Source of the DNA: Nocardia vinacea NBRC 16497
GTDB lineage: Bacteria; Actinomycetota; Actinomycetes; Mycobacteriales; Mycobacteriaceae
Direction of reading: 5' to 3'
Assembly (NCBI RefSeq): GCF_000308835.1
Contig: NZ_BAGN01000219.1
Coordinates: 1-64,000, forward strand
Length of the DNA stretch: 64,000 bases
The position numbers were made by a program, and so were the translations under genes. A model generated the notes under the pieces. The model did no database searches and was not told the origin of the DNA. It was given only the letters and a program-made list of their open reading frames with translations. Positions 7,756-17,268 of this stretch are shown one piece after another. Each line of letters begins with the position of its first letter. Positions within the stretch are counted from its first letter, which is position 1.

Positions 7756-9372
7756 ATGGACAGGCGCAGATTCGTCAAGGGCGCTGGCCTGGCGACGATG
7801 CTGGGTTTTGCGAGTGGACGCACGTTTGCGGCGTGGGCCGACGACTACAGCCCGAGCCCGAGATCACCGGTGTACCGCACGCTGGTGCCGGAGATCTTCG
7901 CACCGCTGCCGGATCCGGCGGATCATATGCCCGCGATCGTCATCGGATCGGGGTTCGGGGCGTCGATCACCGCGCTGCGTCTGGCGCAGGCCGGGACCCA
8001 GGTCGCGGTGCTCGAGCGAGGATCGCGCTGGCCGAACGATCCGTGGCGCAATATCTTCGCCAACGACACGATTCCGGATGGCCGCGGCTTCTGGCATCGC
8101 ACGACCTTCACCGGCGCGAACAGGATCCCGGTGCAGATCGATCCGTTCGGCGGGGTCCTCGACGTTTCCAGTTATCCGGGCATAGACGTATGGCGCGGTG
8201 CGTGTGTGGGCGGTGGCTCGGTGGTGTTCACCGGGGTGATGATCGAGCCGGAGCAGCGGTTCTTCGACCACGTGTTCCAGGGTGTGGTCGACTACCGCGA
8301 GATGCACGACGTCTACTACCCCAGGGTCCGAAATACGTTGCGGCCGAGCCCGATACCGAACGATATCTACGACTCCTTCGCGTTCACCCATGCGCGGGGC
8401 TGGGACGAACAGTTCCGCGCGGCCGGCTATACACCGCAGCGCATCGACGGCAGTTGGAATTGGGACGTCATCCGCGACGAGCTGACCGGACGATCGATGC
8501 CGTCGGCGACGGTCGGCTGTTCGAACCTCGGCAATTCCAACGGCGCGAAGTTCGATCTGAACCAGAACTACCTGCGTTATGCCGAGGACACCGGCTGCGC
8601 CCAGATCTATCCCGGCCATCGCGTGGACGCCATCGGCGCGGAGTCGGGTCGCTATACCGTCGCCGTGACCAAACTCGCGCCTACCGGCGAAGTGCTCCGC
8701 ATCCGCACGCTGACCTGCGACAAGCTGTTCCTCGCCGCGGGCTCGGTCGGCACCTCCGAACTGCTGGTACGCGCGCGGGCGACGGGCGCGCTGCCGAACC
8801 TGAACGAGCACATCGGCGAAGGCTGGGGCGGCAACGGCGATGTCGCATTGGCGCGGCCTGCCAGCTCGGTCGACATCGGTACGCAGGGCACGCCGTCCGC
8901 GAGCCGGATTCTGGACGAGGCGGGCACACCCGTATCGCTGGAGAACTGGTTCGTCCCCGGCACCACACCCTTCGACGTCGGCATTGTCGCGTCGTTGGGC
9001 ATGGTCCTCGACGACACCCGCGGCCGATTCGTCTACAACCCGATCGACGGGAGCGTGAACCTGCAGTGGCCACCCGACGGCGCTGCCGGCTACCTAGCGC
9101 ACGCGCGGGAAGTCAACAACAAGGCGACCTGCAACTGCCCGTCCAACGCCCAACCAGCCTTGGAGGCGGATGCCTCATTCACCTCACATCCGTTGGGCGG
9201 CGCAGTGATCGGACGCGCAACGGACCCCTACGGTCGGGTGCGTGGCTATCGAGGCCTGTACGTGATGGACGGGGCGGCTGTGCCCGGCAGTACCGGAACA
9301 GTGAACCCGTCGTTGACGATCAGTGCGCTGGCCGAGCGCAATATCGAAGAGATCATTCGTTCCGGCGAGTAG
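7756..9372 (+). CDS. Secreted cholesterol oxidase-like GMC oxidoreductase
   Basis: A 538-residue flavoprotein closely resembling the Streptomyces ChoA class of non-covalent cholesterol oxidases. The N-terminus has a Tat signal (RRRFVKGAG then a hydrophobic stretch). The FAD dinucleotide motif is AIVIGSGFGASITALRL; ACVGGGSVVFTGVM is the second FAD loop. The active-site Glu (LENWF), His (SHPLGGAV) and Asn (GTVNPSLT) of ChoA are all present, so 3-beta-hydroxysteroid oxidation and isomerisation is plausible. It separates the conserved hbhA block from deoC and is paired divergently with a P450. It could also act on another sterol. Confidence 0.92.
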   Translation: MDRRRFVKGAGLATMLGFASGRTFAAWADDYSPSPRSPVYRTLVPEIFAPLPDPADHMPAIVIGSGFGASITALRLAQAGTQVAVLERGSRWPNDPWRNIFANDTIPDGRGFWHRTTFTGANRIPVQIDPFGGVLDVSSYPGIDVWRGACVGGGSVVFTGVMIEPEQRFFDHVFQGVVDYREMHDVYYPRVRNTLRPSPIPNDIYDSFAFTHARGWDEQFRAAGYTPQRIDGSWNWDVIRDELTGRSMPSATVGCSNLGNSNGAKFDLNQNYLRYAEDTGCAQIYPGHRVDAIGAESGRYTVAVTKLAPTGEVLRIRTLTCDKLFLAAGSVGTSELLVRARATGALPNLNEHIGEGWGGNGDVALARPASSVDIGTQGTPSASRILDEAGTPVSLENWFVPGTTPFDVGIVASLGMVLDDTRGRFVYNPIDGSVNLQWPPDGAAGYLAHAREVNNKATCNCPSNAQPALEADASFTSHPLGGAVIGRATDPYGRVRGYRGLYVMDGAAVPGSTGTVNPSLTISALAERNIEEIIRSGE

Positions 9373-9375
9373 GCA

Positions 9376-9672
9376 CTACCAGCGCGGCCCACGCTGAATC
9401 TCATCCACCTTCGGCCGCACATCGGCCAGGTACACGCCGGTCGCGATAATCGACACCAGCGCAAGCAGACTCGTGACGCTCAGTGAGAGCAACAGGAACA
9501 GCAGGGCCGCGCCGAGGATCGCGATCCAGATCGGTTTGGTCAGCTTGTCGACCGCGGTGAAGGCGTCGGGGCGCTGGCGGATGGCGTGGATGAGCGCGAA
9601 AATCGTCGCGCCGAGCGCCAAGAGCCGCAGCCCGTACAAGATCCAGCTGGCCAATCCGTGCGCTGTGTCCAC
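9376..9672 (-). CDS. DUF2516 family small membrane protein
   Basis: A 98-residue protein with three hydrophobic segments and the conserved core RPDAFTAVDKLTKPIW followed by a long hydrophobic stretch. This matches the Rv0476-type proteins encoded directly downstream of hbhA in mycobacteria. The GTG start at 9672 is chosen because upstream codons run into a terminator-like hairpin; the ribosome binding site is weak. It lies 3 bases from the convergent cholesterol oxidase stop. Function unknown. Confidence 0.8.
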   Translation of the reverse strand: MDTAHGLASWILYGLRLLALGATIFALIHAIRQRPDAFTAVDKLTKPIWIAILGAALLFLLLSLSVTSLLALVSIIATGVYLADVRPKVDEIQRGPRW

Positions 9673-9690
9673 CAGCCCATCATAGAAGCA

Positions 9691-9722
9691 ACGACCCCGC
9701 ACACGTCGGTGCGCGGGGTCGT
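9691..9722 (-). terminator. Hairpin after hbhA
   Basis: ACGACCCCGC and GCGGGGTCGT make a perfect 10-bp stem with a 12-base loop. It lies between the hbhA stop (9745) and the start of the DUF2516 gene (9672), without a U-run. It may end most hbhA transcripts or act as an attenuator within the operon. Confidence 0.6.
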
Positions 9723-9744
9723 CAGCGTGGGGAAGGGAAGGGCG

Positions 9745-10392
9745 TCAGGCCTTCTTGGGGGCCGCCTTCTTGGCCGGAGCCTTCTTGGCGGCGGGCGCCT
9801 TCTTGGCCGGAGCCTTCTTCGGGGCGACGCCTTCGGCGGCGGGCTCGGTCTCGGTGGTCACCTCGATGACCTCGGCCTCGACGACCGGCTCGACCTCGGC
9901 CTCTTCTTCCTTGGCCGGACGGCCGATCAGCTCGTTGACCTTGGCGAGCGCATCCTCGGCACGGCTGGCCGCATCCTTGTACAGCGTCTCGACGCGCTCG
10001 ATCTGATCCTCGACCAGGTGGTTGGCGCGCAGCCGCTCGACGGTCTCCTCGCCGCGCACGGCCAGATCCGAGTACAGATCGATGACCTGGGCGTAGTACT
10101 TCTCGGCGAGCGCCTTCAGCTCCTCCGGGGTGAACTTCTCGCGCAGCTCGGCGAGGTCCTCCGGCAGCTCCGAGGGCAGACCGGACAGCCGCTCGCGCAG
10201 CGTCTCGAACTGGGCCCGGACATCGGCGGGCACGTTGGCGAAGCGCTCGCGGGCCTCTTCGACGCGGCCGCTGACATCGGCGGTGGCGGCGCGCTCACGC
10301 ACCTGGCTGACGGCATCGACAACCGCGGCGTACACGGCGTCACCGGCACCGACGGTCGCGAACAGTGGCTTGATGGTTACGTTTTCGGTCAT
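9745..10392 (-). CDS. hbhA: Heparin-binding haemagglutinin-like protein
   Basis: The 215-residue product has the HbhA layout: N-terminal residues MTENVTIKPLFATVGAGD, a long amphipathic coiled coil with ERFANVPADVRAQ and ELREKFTPEELK, an acidic linker (EEEAEVEPVVEAEV), and a C-terminal Lys/Ala/Pro tail of KKAPAKKAP-type repeats. In M. tuberculosis the lysine tail binds heparan sulphate, is methylated, and HbhA (199 residues) also associates with lipid inclusions. AGGAG lies 8 bases before the ATG at 10392. As the sequence stands, the upstream regulator reads in frame into this gene; see the entry at 10389. Synteny with Rv0474-Rv0475-Rv0476 supports the call. Confidence 0.93.
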   Translation of the reverse strand: MTENVTIKPLFATVGAGDAVYAAVVDAVSQVRERAATADVSGRVEEARERFANVPADVRAQFETLRERLSGLPSELPEDLAELREKFTPEELKALAEKYYAQVIDLYSDLAVRGEETVERLRANHLVEDQIERVETLYKDAASRAEDALAKVNELIGRPAKEEEAEVEPVVEAEVIEVTTETEPAAEGVAPKKAPAKKAPAAKKAPAKKAAPKKA

Positions 10393-10890
10393 TCTTCGTT
10401 CTCCTGGCGTGGCGGAGTTGGTGATGTGCTCGGAACGTCGCTGTCCCACTCGTTCCCCCCCTGGTTCGCTTCCTCCGTTTTCCCGGCGAAACGATTCATA
10501 GATGTCCAGCAGCACCTGCTTCTGCCGTTCGCTGATCGACGTATCGGCAAGCAGGGCATCCCGGACCGGACTGTGCGGCCGCTGCTCGAGATAGCCAGCC
10601 CGTACGTACAACACCTCCGAAGAGACCCGCAGTGCCTTGGCGATCTGCGCGAGTACTTCGGCGGACGGATTACGCAATCCGCGCTCGATCTGACTGAGAT
10701 ACGGATTGCTCACTCCCGCCAGGGTGGCGAGCTGACGCAACGAGACTTGCGCGGCTTCTCGCTGTGCCCTGATGAAACCTCCGATGTCGTGTGCCGCGTT
10801 GGCCACACGCGCCGCCTTTTCGCCGACGCCGCTGGATCTCTCCTGCGAATCGTCGGTGTACTCGGCGGAACCTTCGGGCTGGTCTGCCAT
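10389..10890 (-). CDS. Xre-family regulator (Rv0474-like), reading frame disturbed at its 3' end
   Basis: An Xre helix-turn-helix spans about residues 35-95: IRAQREAAQVSLRQLATLAG and VSNPYLSQIERGLRNPSAEV. The equivalent Rv0474 precedes hbhA in mycobacteria. The ATG at 10890 has AAGGTGA upstream. As written, no stop codon separates it from hbhA, so one 381-residue fusion would be made. If the seven-G run (10455-10461) had six Gs, the protein would be 166 residues, end ENEE, and its TGA (10391-10389) would overlap the hbhA ATG exactly. I regard the two-gene arrangement as ancestral and give its limits here. Confidence 0.85.
10455..10461 (-). other. Seven-G run that decides the Xre/hbhA reading frame
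   Basis: On the coding strand a run of seven Gs lies in the linker of the Xre regulator. Seven Gs give an uninterrupted fusion into HbhA. Six Gs give a stop that overlaps the hbhA start in the common ATGA form. A sequencing indel, a true fusion or slippage are all possible. Confidence 0.75.
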
Positions 10891-10934
10891 CACTCACCTT
10901 CTGGCGGTTGTACGTGTCCGATACTAAAGCAGGG

Positions 10935-10952
10935 TGCTAGCTATTGCAAGCA
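10935..10952. promoter_or_regulatory. Putative operator TGCTAGC-TATT-GCAAGCA
   Basis: This lies 45 bases upstream of the Xre regulator start, with one mismatch between 7-bp arms and a 4-base spacer. It matches the inverted repeat at 5971-5988 upstream of the alpha/beta hydrolase. Autoregulation by the Xre protein is the simplest reading. Confidence 0.5.
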
Positions 10953-10998
10953 CGCTGTAAGCACCCTTCCGGCGATGTTCGATTTCCGGCGCTCGCAG

Positions 10999-11034
10999 CC
11001 CCTCCGTGGTTACGCACGCCGCCTCCTCCGGGCC
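10999..11034. repeat. Dispersed GTGGTTACGC repeat, copy 1
   Basis: CCCTCCGTGGTTACGCACG followed by CCGCCTCCTCCGGGCC. Almost the same sequence is at 40532-40569, and looser copies are at 12383-12420 and 13561-13600. Here it is intergenic, between the Xre promoter and the 3' end of the DUF445 gene. Confidence 0.7.
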
Positions 11035-11052
11035 TATCGCACGCCGCGGGGG

Positions 11053-12459
11053 TCAGCCGCCGAACATCAATTGCGAAATCGTGTAGATCACCAGCCCTGC
11101 CAGCGATCCTACGACCGTGCCATTGATGCGAATAAATTGCAGATCACGCCCAACCTGCAATTCGATCTTCTTGCTAGCTTCCTCGGCATCCCACCTGGCA
11201 ACCGTATCGGTGACCAGAGTGGTGATCTCCTCCGCATAGTTTTCCACCAGATACCGCGCACCGCGATCGATCCAATCGTCGACCTTGGCGCGCATTTCGG
11301 CATCGTCGCGCAGCCGCTCGCCGAGCTGCTGCACATTCTCGGCAACCTTGCGCCGCAGCGTGGAGTTCGGATCGTCGGCCGATTCCAGGATCAGCCGCTT
11401 GGCCGCGCGCCAGGTCGCCTCGGCCATGCCGGTGATCTCCTCGCGACCCATGATCTGCGCCTTGATCCGCTCGGCCTTTTTGATCATGGCCTCGTCGTGC
11501 TGGAGGTCGTAGGCGAATTCCTCGAGGAACCGATTCGCCGCGAGTCGCACCTCGTGTTCCGGATTCGACCGCACCTTCCAGGTGAACTCGACGAGTTCCC
11601 GATAGATCCTTTCTGAAAGCAGAATGTTTACGAATTTCGGAGCCCATTGCGGCGCATCCCGTAAAACGATCCGGTCGATCGTTTCCTGCGAACCGAGCGC
11701 CCACTGGTGCGCACGCTCGGCAAGCATGTCGAGCAGCGGCAACTGCCGATTGTCGGCGAGCAGTTCGGCAAGCACCCGGCCGATCGGCGGGCCCCACAGC
11801 GGTTCGGCGATCCGCTTGACGATGGTGTTGTCGATGACCTGCTCGACATCCTCGTCCCGCAGCACCCCGACCACCGCGCGCAGAATGGTCGAGCTCTCCT
11901 GCGCCACCCGGCCCGCATGTCCGGGATCTGCCATCCAGCGCCCCACCCGCCAGGAGACCTGCGCCGAATTCACCTTCGCCGAGACCACGTCCGGGGCAAG
12001 GAAATTCGATCCCACGAAGGCGCCGAGACTGGCGCCGAGCTGATCCTTCTTCTTCCTGATGATCGCGGTATGCGGGATCGGCAGGCCGAGCGGATGGCGG
12101 AACAGCGCGGTCACGGCGAACCAGTCGGCGAGTGCGCCGACCATGCCCGCCTCGGACGCGGCCCGCAGGTAGCCGACCCAATCACCGCCCGCTCCGCGCG
12201 ATTCCAGCCAGCGGCAGAACAGATAGACCGCCGTCGCGAATGCCAGCAACCCGGTGGCCAGGGCCTTCATCTTGAACAGATCGCGGCGCTTGCCCGCATC
12301 GTCGACGAAGGCCGCGAAACTGGTCGGTGGTGCGGACGTGGGCGCATCCAGCACCGCTGTATCGGATCGGCGGCGTTCGCGGGGCCCTTCGTGGTTACGC
12401 TCCGCAACCGCCTCCGGGCCCGTCGCTCGCGCCGCCGTGTTGCCGGGAGCTTTCTCCAT
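11053..12459 (-). CDS. DUF445 (YjiN-like) membrane-associated protein
   Basis: A 468-residue protein of the DUF445 family. An N-terminal hydrophobic helix (ATGLLAFATAVYLFCRWL, about residues 55-72) is followed by the family signature GMVGALADWFAVTALFRHPL and KKKDQLGASLGAFVGSNFL, then a long alpha-helical region, and a C-terminal hydrophobic helix (VVGSLAGLVIYTISQLMF). It is equivalent to Rv0473, between TetR Rv0472c and Rv0474. The start is uncertain (ATG at 12459 or 12468). The N-terminal 40 residues are low-complexity and include a copy of the dispersed repeat. Function unknown. Confidence 0.85.
   Translation of the reverse strand: MEKAPGNTAARATGPEAVAERNHEGPRERRRSDTAVLDAPTSAPPTSFAAFVDDAGKRRDLFKMKALATGLLAFATAVYLFCRWLESRGAGGDWVGYLRAASEAGMVGALADWFAVTALFRHPLGLPIPHTAIIRKKKDQLGASLGAFVGSNFLAPDVVSAKVNSAQVSWRVGRWMADPGHAGRVAQESSTILRAVVGVLRDEDVEQVIDNTIVKRIAEPLWGPPIGRVLAELLADNRQLPLLDMLAERAHQWALGSQETIDRIVLRDAPQWAPKFVNILLSERIYRELVEFTWKVRSNPEHEVRLAANRFLEEFAYDLQHDEAMIKKAERIKAQIMGREEITGMAEATWRAAKRLILESADDPNSTLRRKVAENVQQLGERLRDDAEMRAKVDDWIDRGARYLVENYAEEITTLVTDTVARWDAEEASKKIELQVGRDLQFIRINGTVVGSLAGLVIYTISQLMFGG
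12383..12420. repeat. Dispersed GTGGTTACGC repeat, copy 2 (inside a coding region)
   Basis: GGGCCCTTCGTGGTTACGC followed by TCCGCAACCGCCTCCGGGCC. On the minus strand it encodes part of the non-conserved N-terminus of the DUF445 protein (GPEAVAERNHEGPRE). It is a diverged copy of the repeat at 10999 and 40532. Confidence 0.55.
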
Positions 12460-12639
12460 GACACCCATTCTGCTGTGTGTTGCCGACCGACCTCCGAGCC
12501 GATCGCAAGCGACACGCAACCGACGCCGAATGGCCCGATTATGTGCAACCTGTCGCAACCAACACCCAAACGCGCATGTGGGTCGTTGCCTGGACCTAAG
12601 CTGGTGGTCCACGAACCCACACAAACGAGGGAGCTAACG

Positions 12640-13374
12640 CTGTCCACCGAAGACCTTGTCGATGTCGGCGAGCTTGCCGAACGACCGGCGGCGGTGCGCA
12701 CCGGCCGGACGGACGGCCGTAAGCGCCGATGGCGGCAGCATAAGATCGACCGCCGCGAAGAGCTGGTCGATGGCACCCTCGCGGCTATTCGCACGCGGGG
12801 CAGCAATGCGGGCATGGACGAGATCGCCGCGGAGATCGGCGTCTCCAAAACCGTGCTCTACCGTTACTTCTCGGATAAGAACGACCTGGTCCACGCGACC
12901 ATGCAGCGGTTCATCGAAACCACCCTGATGCCGCGGGTGTACGAGGCGATCAGCCTCGACGCGGACGAGTACCACCTGGTGCGTTCGGCGCTGGCCGCCT
13001 ACGTCGGCACAGTCGACGAGGACCCCGAGGTCTACCGGTTCATCATGGGCAACGGTTCGACCGATCAGTCCTCGCTCGCCGAATTCGAGAAGCTCTTCGC
13101 CGACGTCGTCACCACGGTCATCATCGATCGCGGCGCCGAACACGGCTTCGAGACCGAGGGGGCGCTGCTGTGGTCGTATGTGCTCGTCGGCGGCATCCAG
13201 TTGGCAACGCACTGGTGGACCACGGATAAGGCGATGTCGCGCGAGGAAGTCATCGACTACCTGACCATGATGGCCTGGAGCGCCATCGAGGGCATGGCGC
13301 GCGCGGGCGGCTCTCGGGCGATCTTCAACGCCCAGCCGCACATCCTGCCTGCCCCGCCGCAAGCCGGTGCCTGA
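12640..13374 (+). CDS. TetR-family regulator (Rv0472c-like)
   Basis: About 244 residues. The TetR helix-turn-helix is at about residues 50-85: MDEIAAEIGVSKTVLYRYFSDK. The C-terminal part is an all-helical ligand domain. The conserved frame extends upstream to a CTG at 12640 that has GAGGGAG six bases before it; there is no in-frame ATG, GTG or TTG until GTG 12691. Use of CTG is therefore likely but unproven; starting at 12691 would cost only 17 residues ahead of the DNA-binding domain. It is divergent from DUF445, as in mycobacteria. The 200-base gap between them is the probable operator region. Confidence 0.9.
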   Translation: MSTEDLVDVGELAERPAAVRTGRTDGRKRRWRQHKIDRREELVDGTLAAIRTRGSNAGMDEIAAEIGVSKTVLYRYFSDKNDLVHATMQRFIETTLMPRVYEAISLDADEYHLVRSALAAYVGTVDEDPEVYRFIMGNGSTDQSSLAEFEKLFADVVTTVIIDRGAEHGFETEGALLWSYVLVGGIQLATHWWTTDKAMSREEVIDYLTMMAWSAIEGMARAGGSRAIFNAQPHILPAPPQAGA

Positions 13375-13560
13375 GCGCTAGCTCGAGGTCGCCGACTGAT
13401 CAATCGCCCGACTTCGCGCGCTAACAGGCCGCTAGCTGGGGCGCTAGCTGAAATCGTGACGGCGGTCTCGACATTGCCGCGAGGTTGGCTACTCTGAAGC
13501 CGAGCGGTACGCGGGTGTCCCACGTCACCGCCCCGCACAGAGCCCGATGGCGGCCTGCGC

Positions 13561-13600
13561 GGGGCGCTACGTGGTTACGCAAGCTGCCGCCTGCGCGCCC
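13561..13600. repeat. Dispersed GTGGTTACGC repeat, copy 3
   Basis: GCGCTACGTGGTTACGCAAG followed by CTGCCGCCTGCGCGCCCG, a diverged copy in the gap between the TetR gene and the ABC1 kinase gene, 36 bases before the latter. The same gap also holds three CGCTAGCT-type words (13377-13450). Confidence 0.45.
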
Positions 13601-13636
13601 GTCGCGCCGACCGCTGGCACCAATGGAGGTACCTCG

Positions 13637-15076
<1,440 letters not shown>

Positions 15077-15106
15077 ATCCACTGAGCAGTTATCGAACGG
15101 AAGATC

Positions 15107-16357
15107 ATGGCAGACAACCGAGAATTCGACCTAGTGCTGTTCGGCGCAACGGGTTTCGTCGGCAAGCTCACCGCGCAGTATCTGCTCGGCGCGGCGCCCG
15201 CCGAAGCGCGCATCGCACTGGCGGGCCGCTCGCTCGACAAATTGACAACGGTTCGTGACGAACTCGGCCCGGCTGCCGCGAATTGGGGGCTGGTAGTTGC
15301 CGATTCGACCGACCAGACCGCACTCGACGCTCTGGCCGCGCGGACCACTGTCGTGGTGACCACCGTCGGCCCGTACCTGCGCTACGGCATACCGCTGGTG
15401 GCCGCGTGCGCGAAGGCCGGTACTCACTACGCCGACCTCACCGGTGAGCCGCTGTTCATCCGGGACGCGATCGACCGGTACCACGAGCAGGCAGTGGAGA
15501 CCGGCGCGAAGATCGTGAATTCCTGTGGCTACGACTCGATTCCGTCGGATCTGAGTGTGTACCAGCTGTATAAGCAAACGGTCGCGGACAATACCGGCGA
15601 GCTCGAGGACACCACCCTGATCGCGTCGCTGAAGGGCGGGGTGAGCGGCGGCACCATCGACTCGGGCCGGGCCATGATGGAGGCCATCGCGGCCGATCCG
15701 GCCAAGGGTTCGGTGATGAGCCACCCGTATTCGCTCAGCCCGGACAAGTCGATGGAACCGAATGTCGGCCGTCAGACCGATCAGGCGCTGCAGCGGGCCA
15801 GCAGCATCGACCCGAGCTTGGACGGGTGGGTCGGGACCTTCGTCATGGCCGCGCACAACACCAAGATCGTGCGCCGCACCAATGGCCTGCTCGGTTGGGT
15901 CTACGGTAAGAACTTCCGCTACCGCGAGGTGATGAACGCGGGCAAGTCGGCCGCGGCGCCGCTGGTGGCCGCCGGTATGGCGGGCGGCATCGTGGCGACC
16001 ATGGCCGCCGGTGCGATGCTGTCGCGAGTTGCGGTGGGGCGCAAGCTGCTCGACCGGATCGTCCCCAAGCCCGGCACCGGACCGAGCGAACACGCGCGCA
16101 CCAGTGGCTGGTTCACCATGAAGACCTACGCGCGCACCTCCTCGGGCGCGAAATACGTGGCGACCTTCTCCGGCGCCGGCGACCCCGGCTACCAGGCCAC
16201 CGCCGTCATGCTCGGCCAGGCCGGACTATGCCTGGCCTTCGACAGTGCCGACCAACCCGACCTGGCCGGCATCCTCACCCCCGCATCCGCAATGGGCGAC
16301 CCCCTCACCACCCGCCTACGCGCCGCAGGCATAACCATCGAAGTCCAGCGCACCTAA
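15107..16357 (+). CDS. Saccharopine-dehydrogenase-like oxidoreductase
   Basis: A 416-residue protein with an N-terminal Rossmann motif (VLFGATGFVGKLTAQYLL) and the DLTGEPLF and NSCGYDSIPSD segments typical of the mycobacterial Rv2449c/Rv2953 group. Rv2953 is a trans-acting enoyl reductase for phthiocerol and phenolphthiocerol lipids; others are of unknown function. A hydrophobic segment (VAAGMAGGIVATMAAGAM) at about residue 290 suggests membrane association. It follows the ABC1 kinase gene by 30 bases. A role in complex lipid reduction is plausible but the substrate is not known. Confidence 0.85.
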   Translation: MADNREFDLVLFGATGFVGKLTAQYLLGAAPAEARIALAGRSLDKLTTVRDELGPAAANWGLVVADSTDQTALDALAARTTVVVTTVGPYLRYGIPLVAACAKAGTHYADLTGEPLFIRDAIDRYHEQAVETGAKIVNSCGYDSIPSDLSVYQLYKQTVADNTGELEDTTLIASLKGGVSGGTIDSGRAMMEAIAADPAKGSVMSHPYSLSPDKSMEPNVGRQTDQALQRASSIDPSLDGWVGTFVMAAHNTKIVRRTNGLLGWVYGKNFRYREVMNAGKSAAAPLVAAGMAGGIVATMAAGAMLSRVAVGRKLLDRIVPKPGTGPSEHARTSGWFTMKTYARTSSGAKYVATFSGAGDPGYQATAVMLGQAGLCLAFDSADQPDLAGILTPASAMGDPLTTRLRAAGITIEVQRT

Positions 16358-16363
16358 CCACCA

Positions 16364-16436
16364 GATCAAGATCAGGTGGAAACTATGGCGGCATCGCCCG
16401 AGATGCCCCCTCCACCAGTGCCACCTGATCTTGATC
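16364..16436. repeat. Perfect 16-bp inverted repeat around a smaller hairpin
   Basis: GATCAAGATCAGGTGG (16364-16379) pairs perfectly with CCACCTGATCTTGATC (16421-16436). The 41-base loop contains a 6-bp hairpin, GGCATC/GATGCC. It directly follows the stop of the oxidoreductase and precedes the methyltransferase. A terminator is the plainest reading, but the arms are unusually AT-rich for this genome and could also be a binding site or the scar of a small mobile element. Confidence 0.6.
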
Positions 16437-16501
16437 CTTCGAGGAGCACACGTGAGATCTGGACCAGGTGGGCGTTGTGTGCGGTCGCCGAGGGGGGTGC
16501 G

Positions 16502-17134
16502 GTGAATCTTGCTCGGCGTACTATGAATGCGCCCGCGCTTGCTGCGATCTATGAAAAGGCTTGGCGGCCTGCGTTGTTTTATCTGGCCAGCGGCCGGACC
16601 AACGCTGCCGACCGTCGGGACGCGGTCACCACCCTGCGTCTCGACGGGGCCAAGAGGGTGCTCGATATCGCTTGCGGCCCAGGCAACTTCACTCGCTATC
16701 TGAGCAATGCCCTCGACGGCGACGGCTTCGCCATCGGTTTGGACTACTCCGAACCGATGCTGGCCCGAGCCGTTACCGATAACGCGGGCCCGCGCGTCGG
16801 CTATCTCCGCGGCGACGCGCGCACCCTGCCCTTCGCCGACGGCACCTTCGACGCCGTCTGCTGCTTCGGGGCGCTCTACCTGATCCCCGACCCGATCGCC
16901 GCGACCCGCGAAATGATCCGCGTCCTCGCCCCCGGCGGCCGCATCGCCATCACCACCAGTCACCGCGCCGACAACCCGTTCGGCCGCGCGAGCCGGGTCG
17001 TCGGCGGCTGGAGCGGACTGCGCGTCTTCGACGACGAGACCTTCCCGAAGCTCTTCGCCGAAGCGGGCCTGATCGATATAGATCAACAGGTGCACCGCCT
17101 CCTGCAATACATCAGCGCCACCCGCCCGCTCTAG
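16502..17134 (+). CDS. Class I SAM-dependent methyltransferase
   Basis: A 210-residue methyltransferase. The SAM-binding motif I is VLDIACGPGNFTRYL, the acidic end of strand 2 is GLDYSEPM, and motif III-like sequences are GDARTLPFADGTFDAVCC and LAPGGRIAITT. The order matches the Methyltransf_11 (UbiE/Cfa-like) group. The GTG at 16502 is preceded by a G-rich GAGGGGGG; the frame is open further upstream through the inverted repeat, which I do not consider coding. The substrate is unknown. Confidence 0.85.
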   Translation: MNLARRTMNAPALAAIYEKAWRPALFYLASGRTNAADRRDAVTTLRLDGAKRVLDIACGPGNFTRYLSNALDGDGFAIGLDYSEPMLARAVTDNAGPRVGYLRGDARTLPFADGTFDAVCCFGALYLIPDPIAATREMIRVLAPGGRIAITTSHRADNPFGRASRVVGGWSGLRVFDDETFPKLFAEAGLIDIDQQVHRLLQYISATRPL

Positions 17135-17268
17135 AGACCCACGCTGTGGTGCGCCACATCACATGGGTGCGATGCCGAGGGACGAGCACAAGCGGGTTAC
17201 ACCGGTCGGAACCGAACGGTAAAGTGCCCGCAAGCGGTGGGTGGACCGAACGTGAGGGGGCGACCCAG

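Noticed and set aside
11707..13374. TetR frame extended upstream to 555 codons
   Set aside because: The upstream part is antisense to the DUF445 gene and has no TetR-family features.
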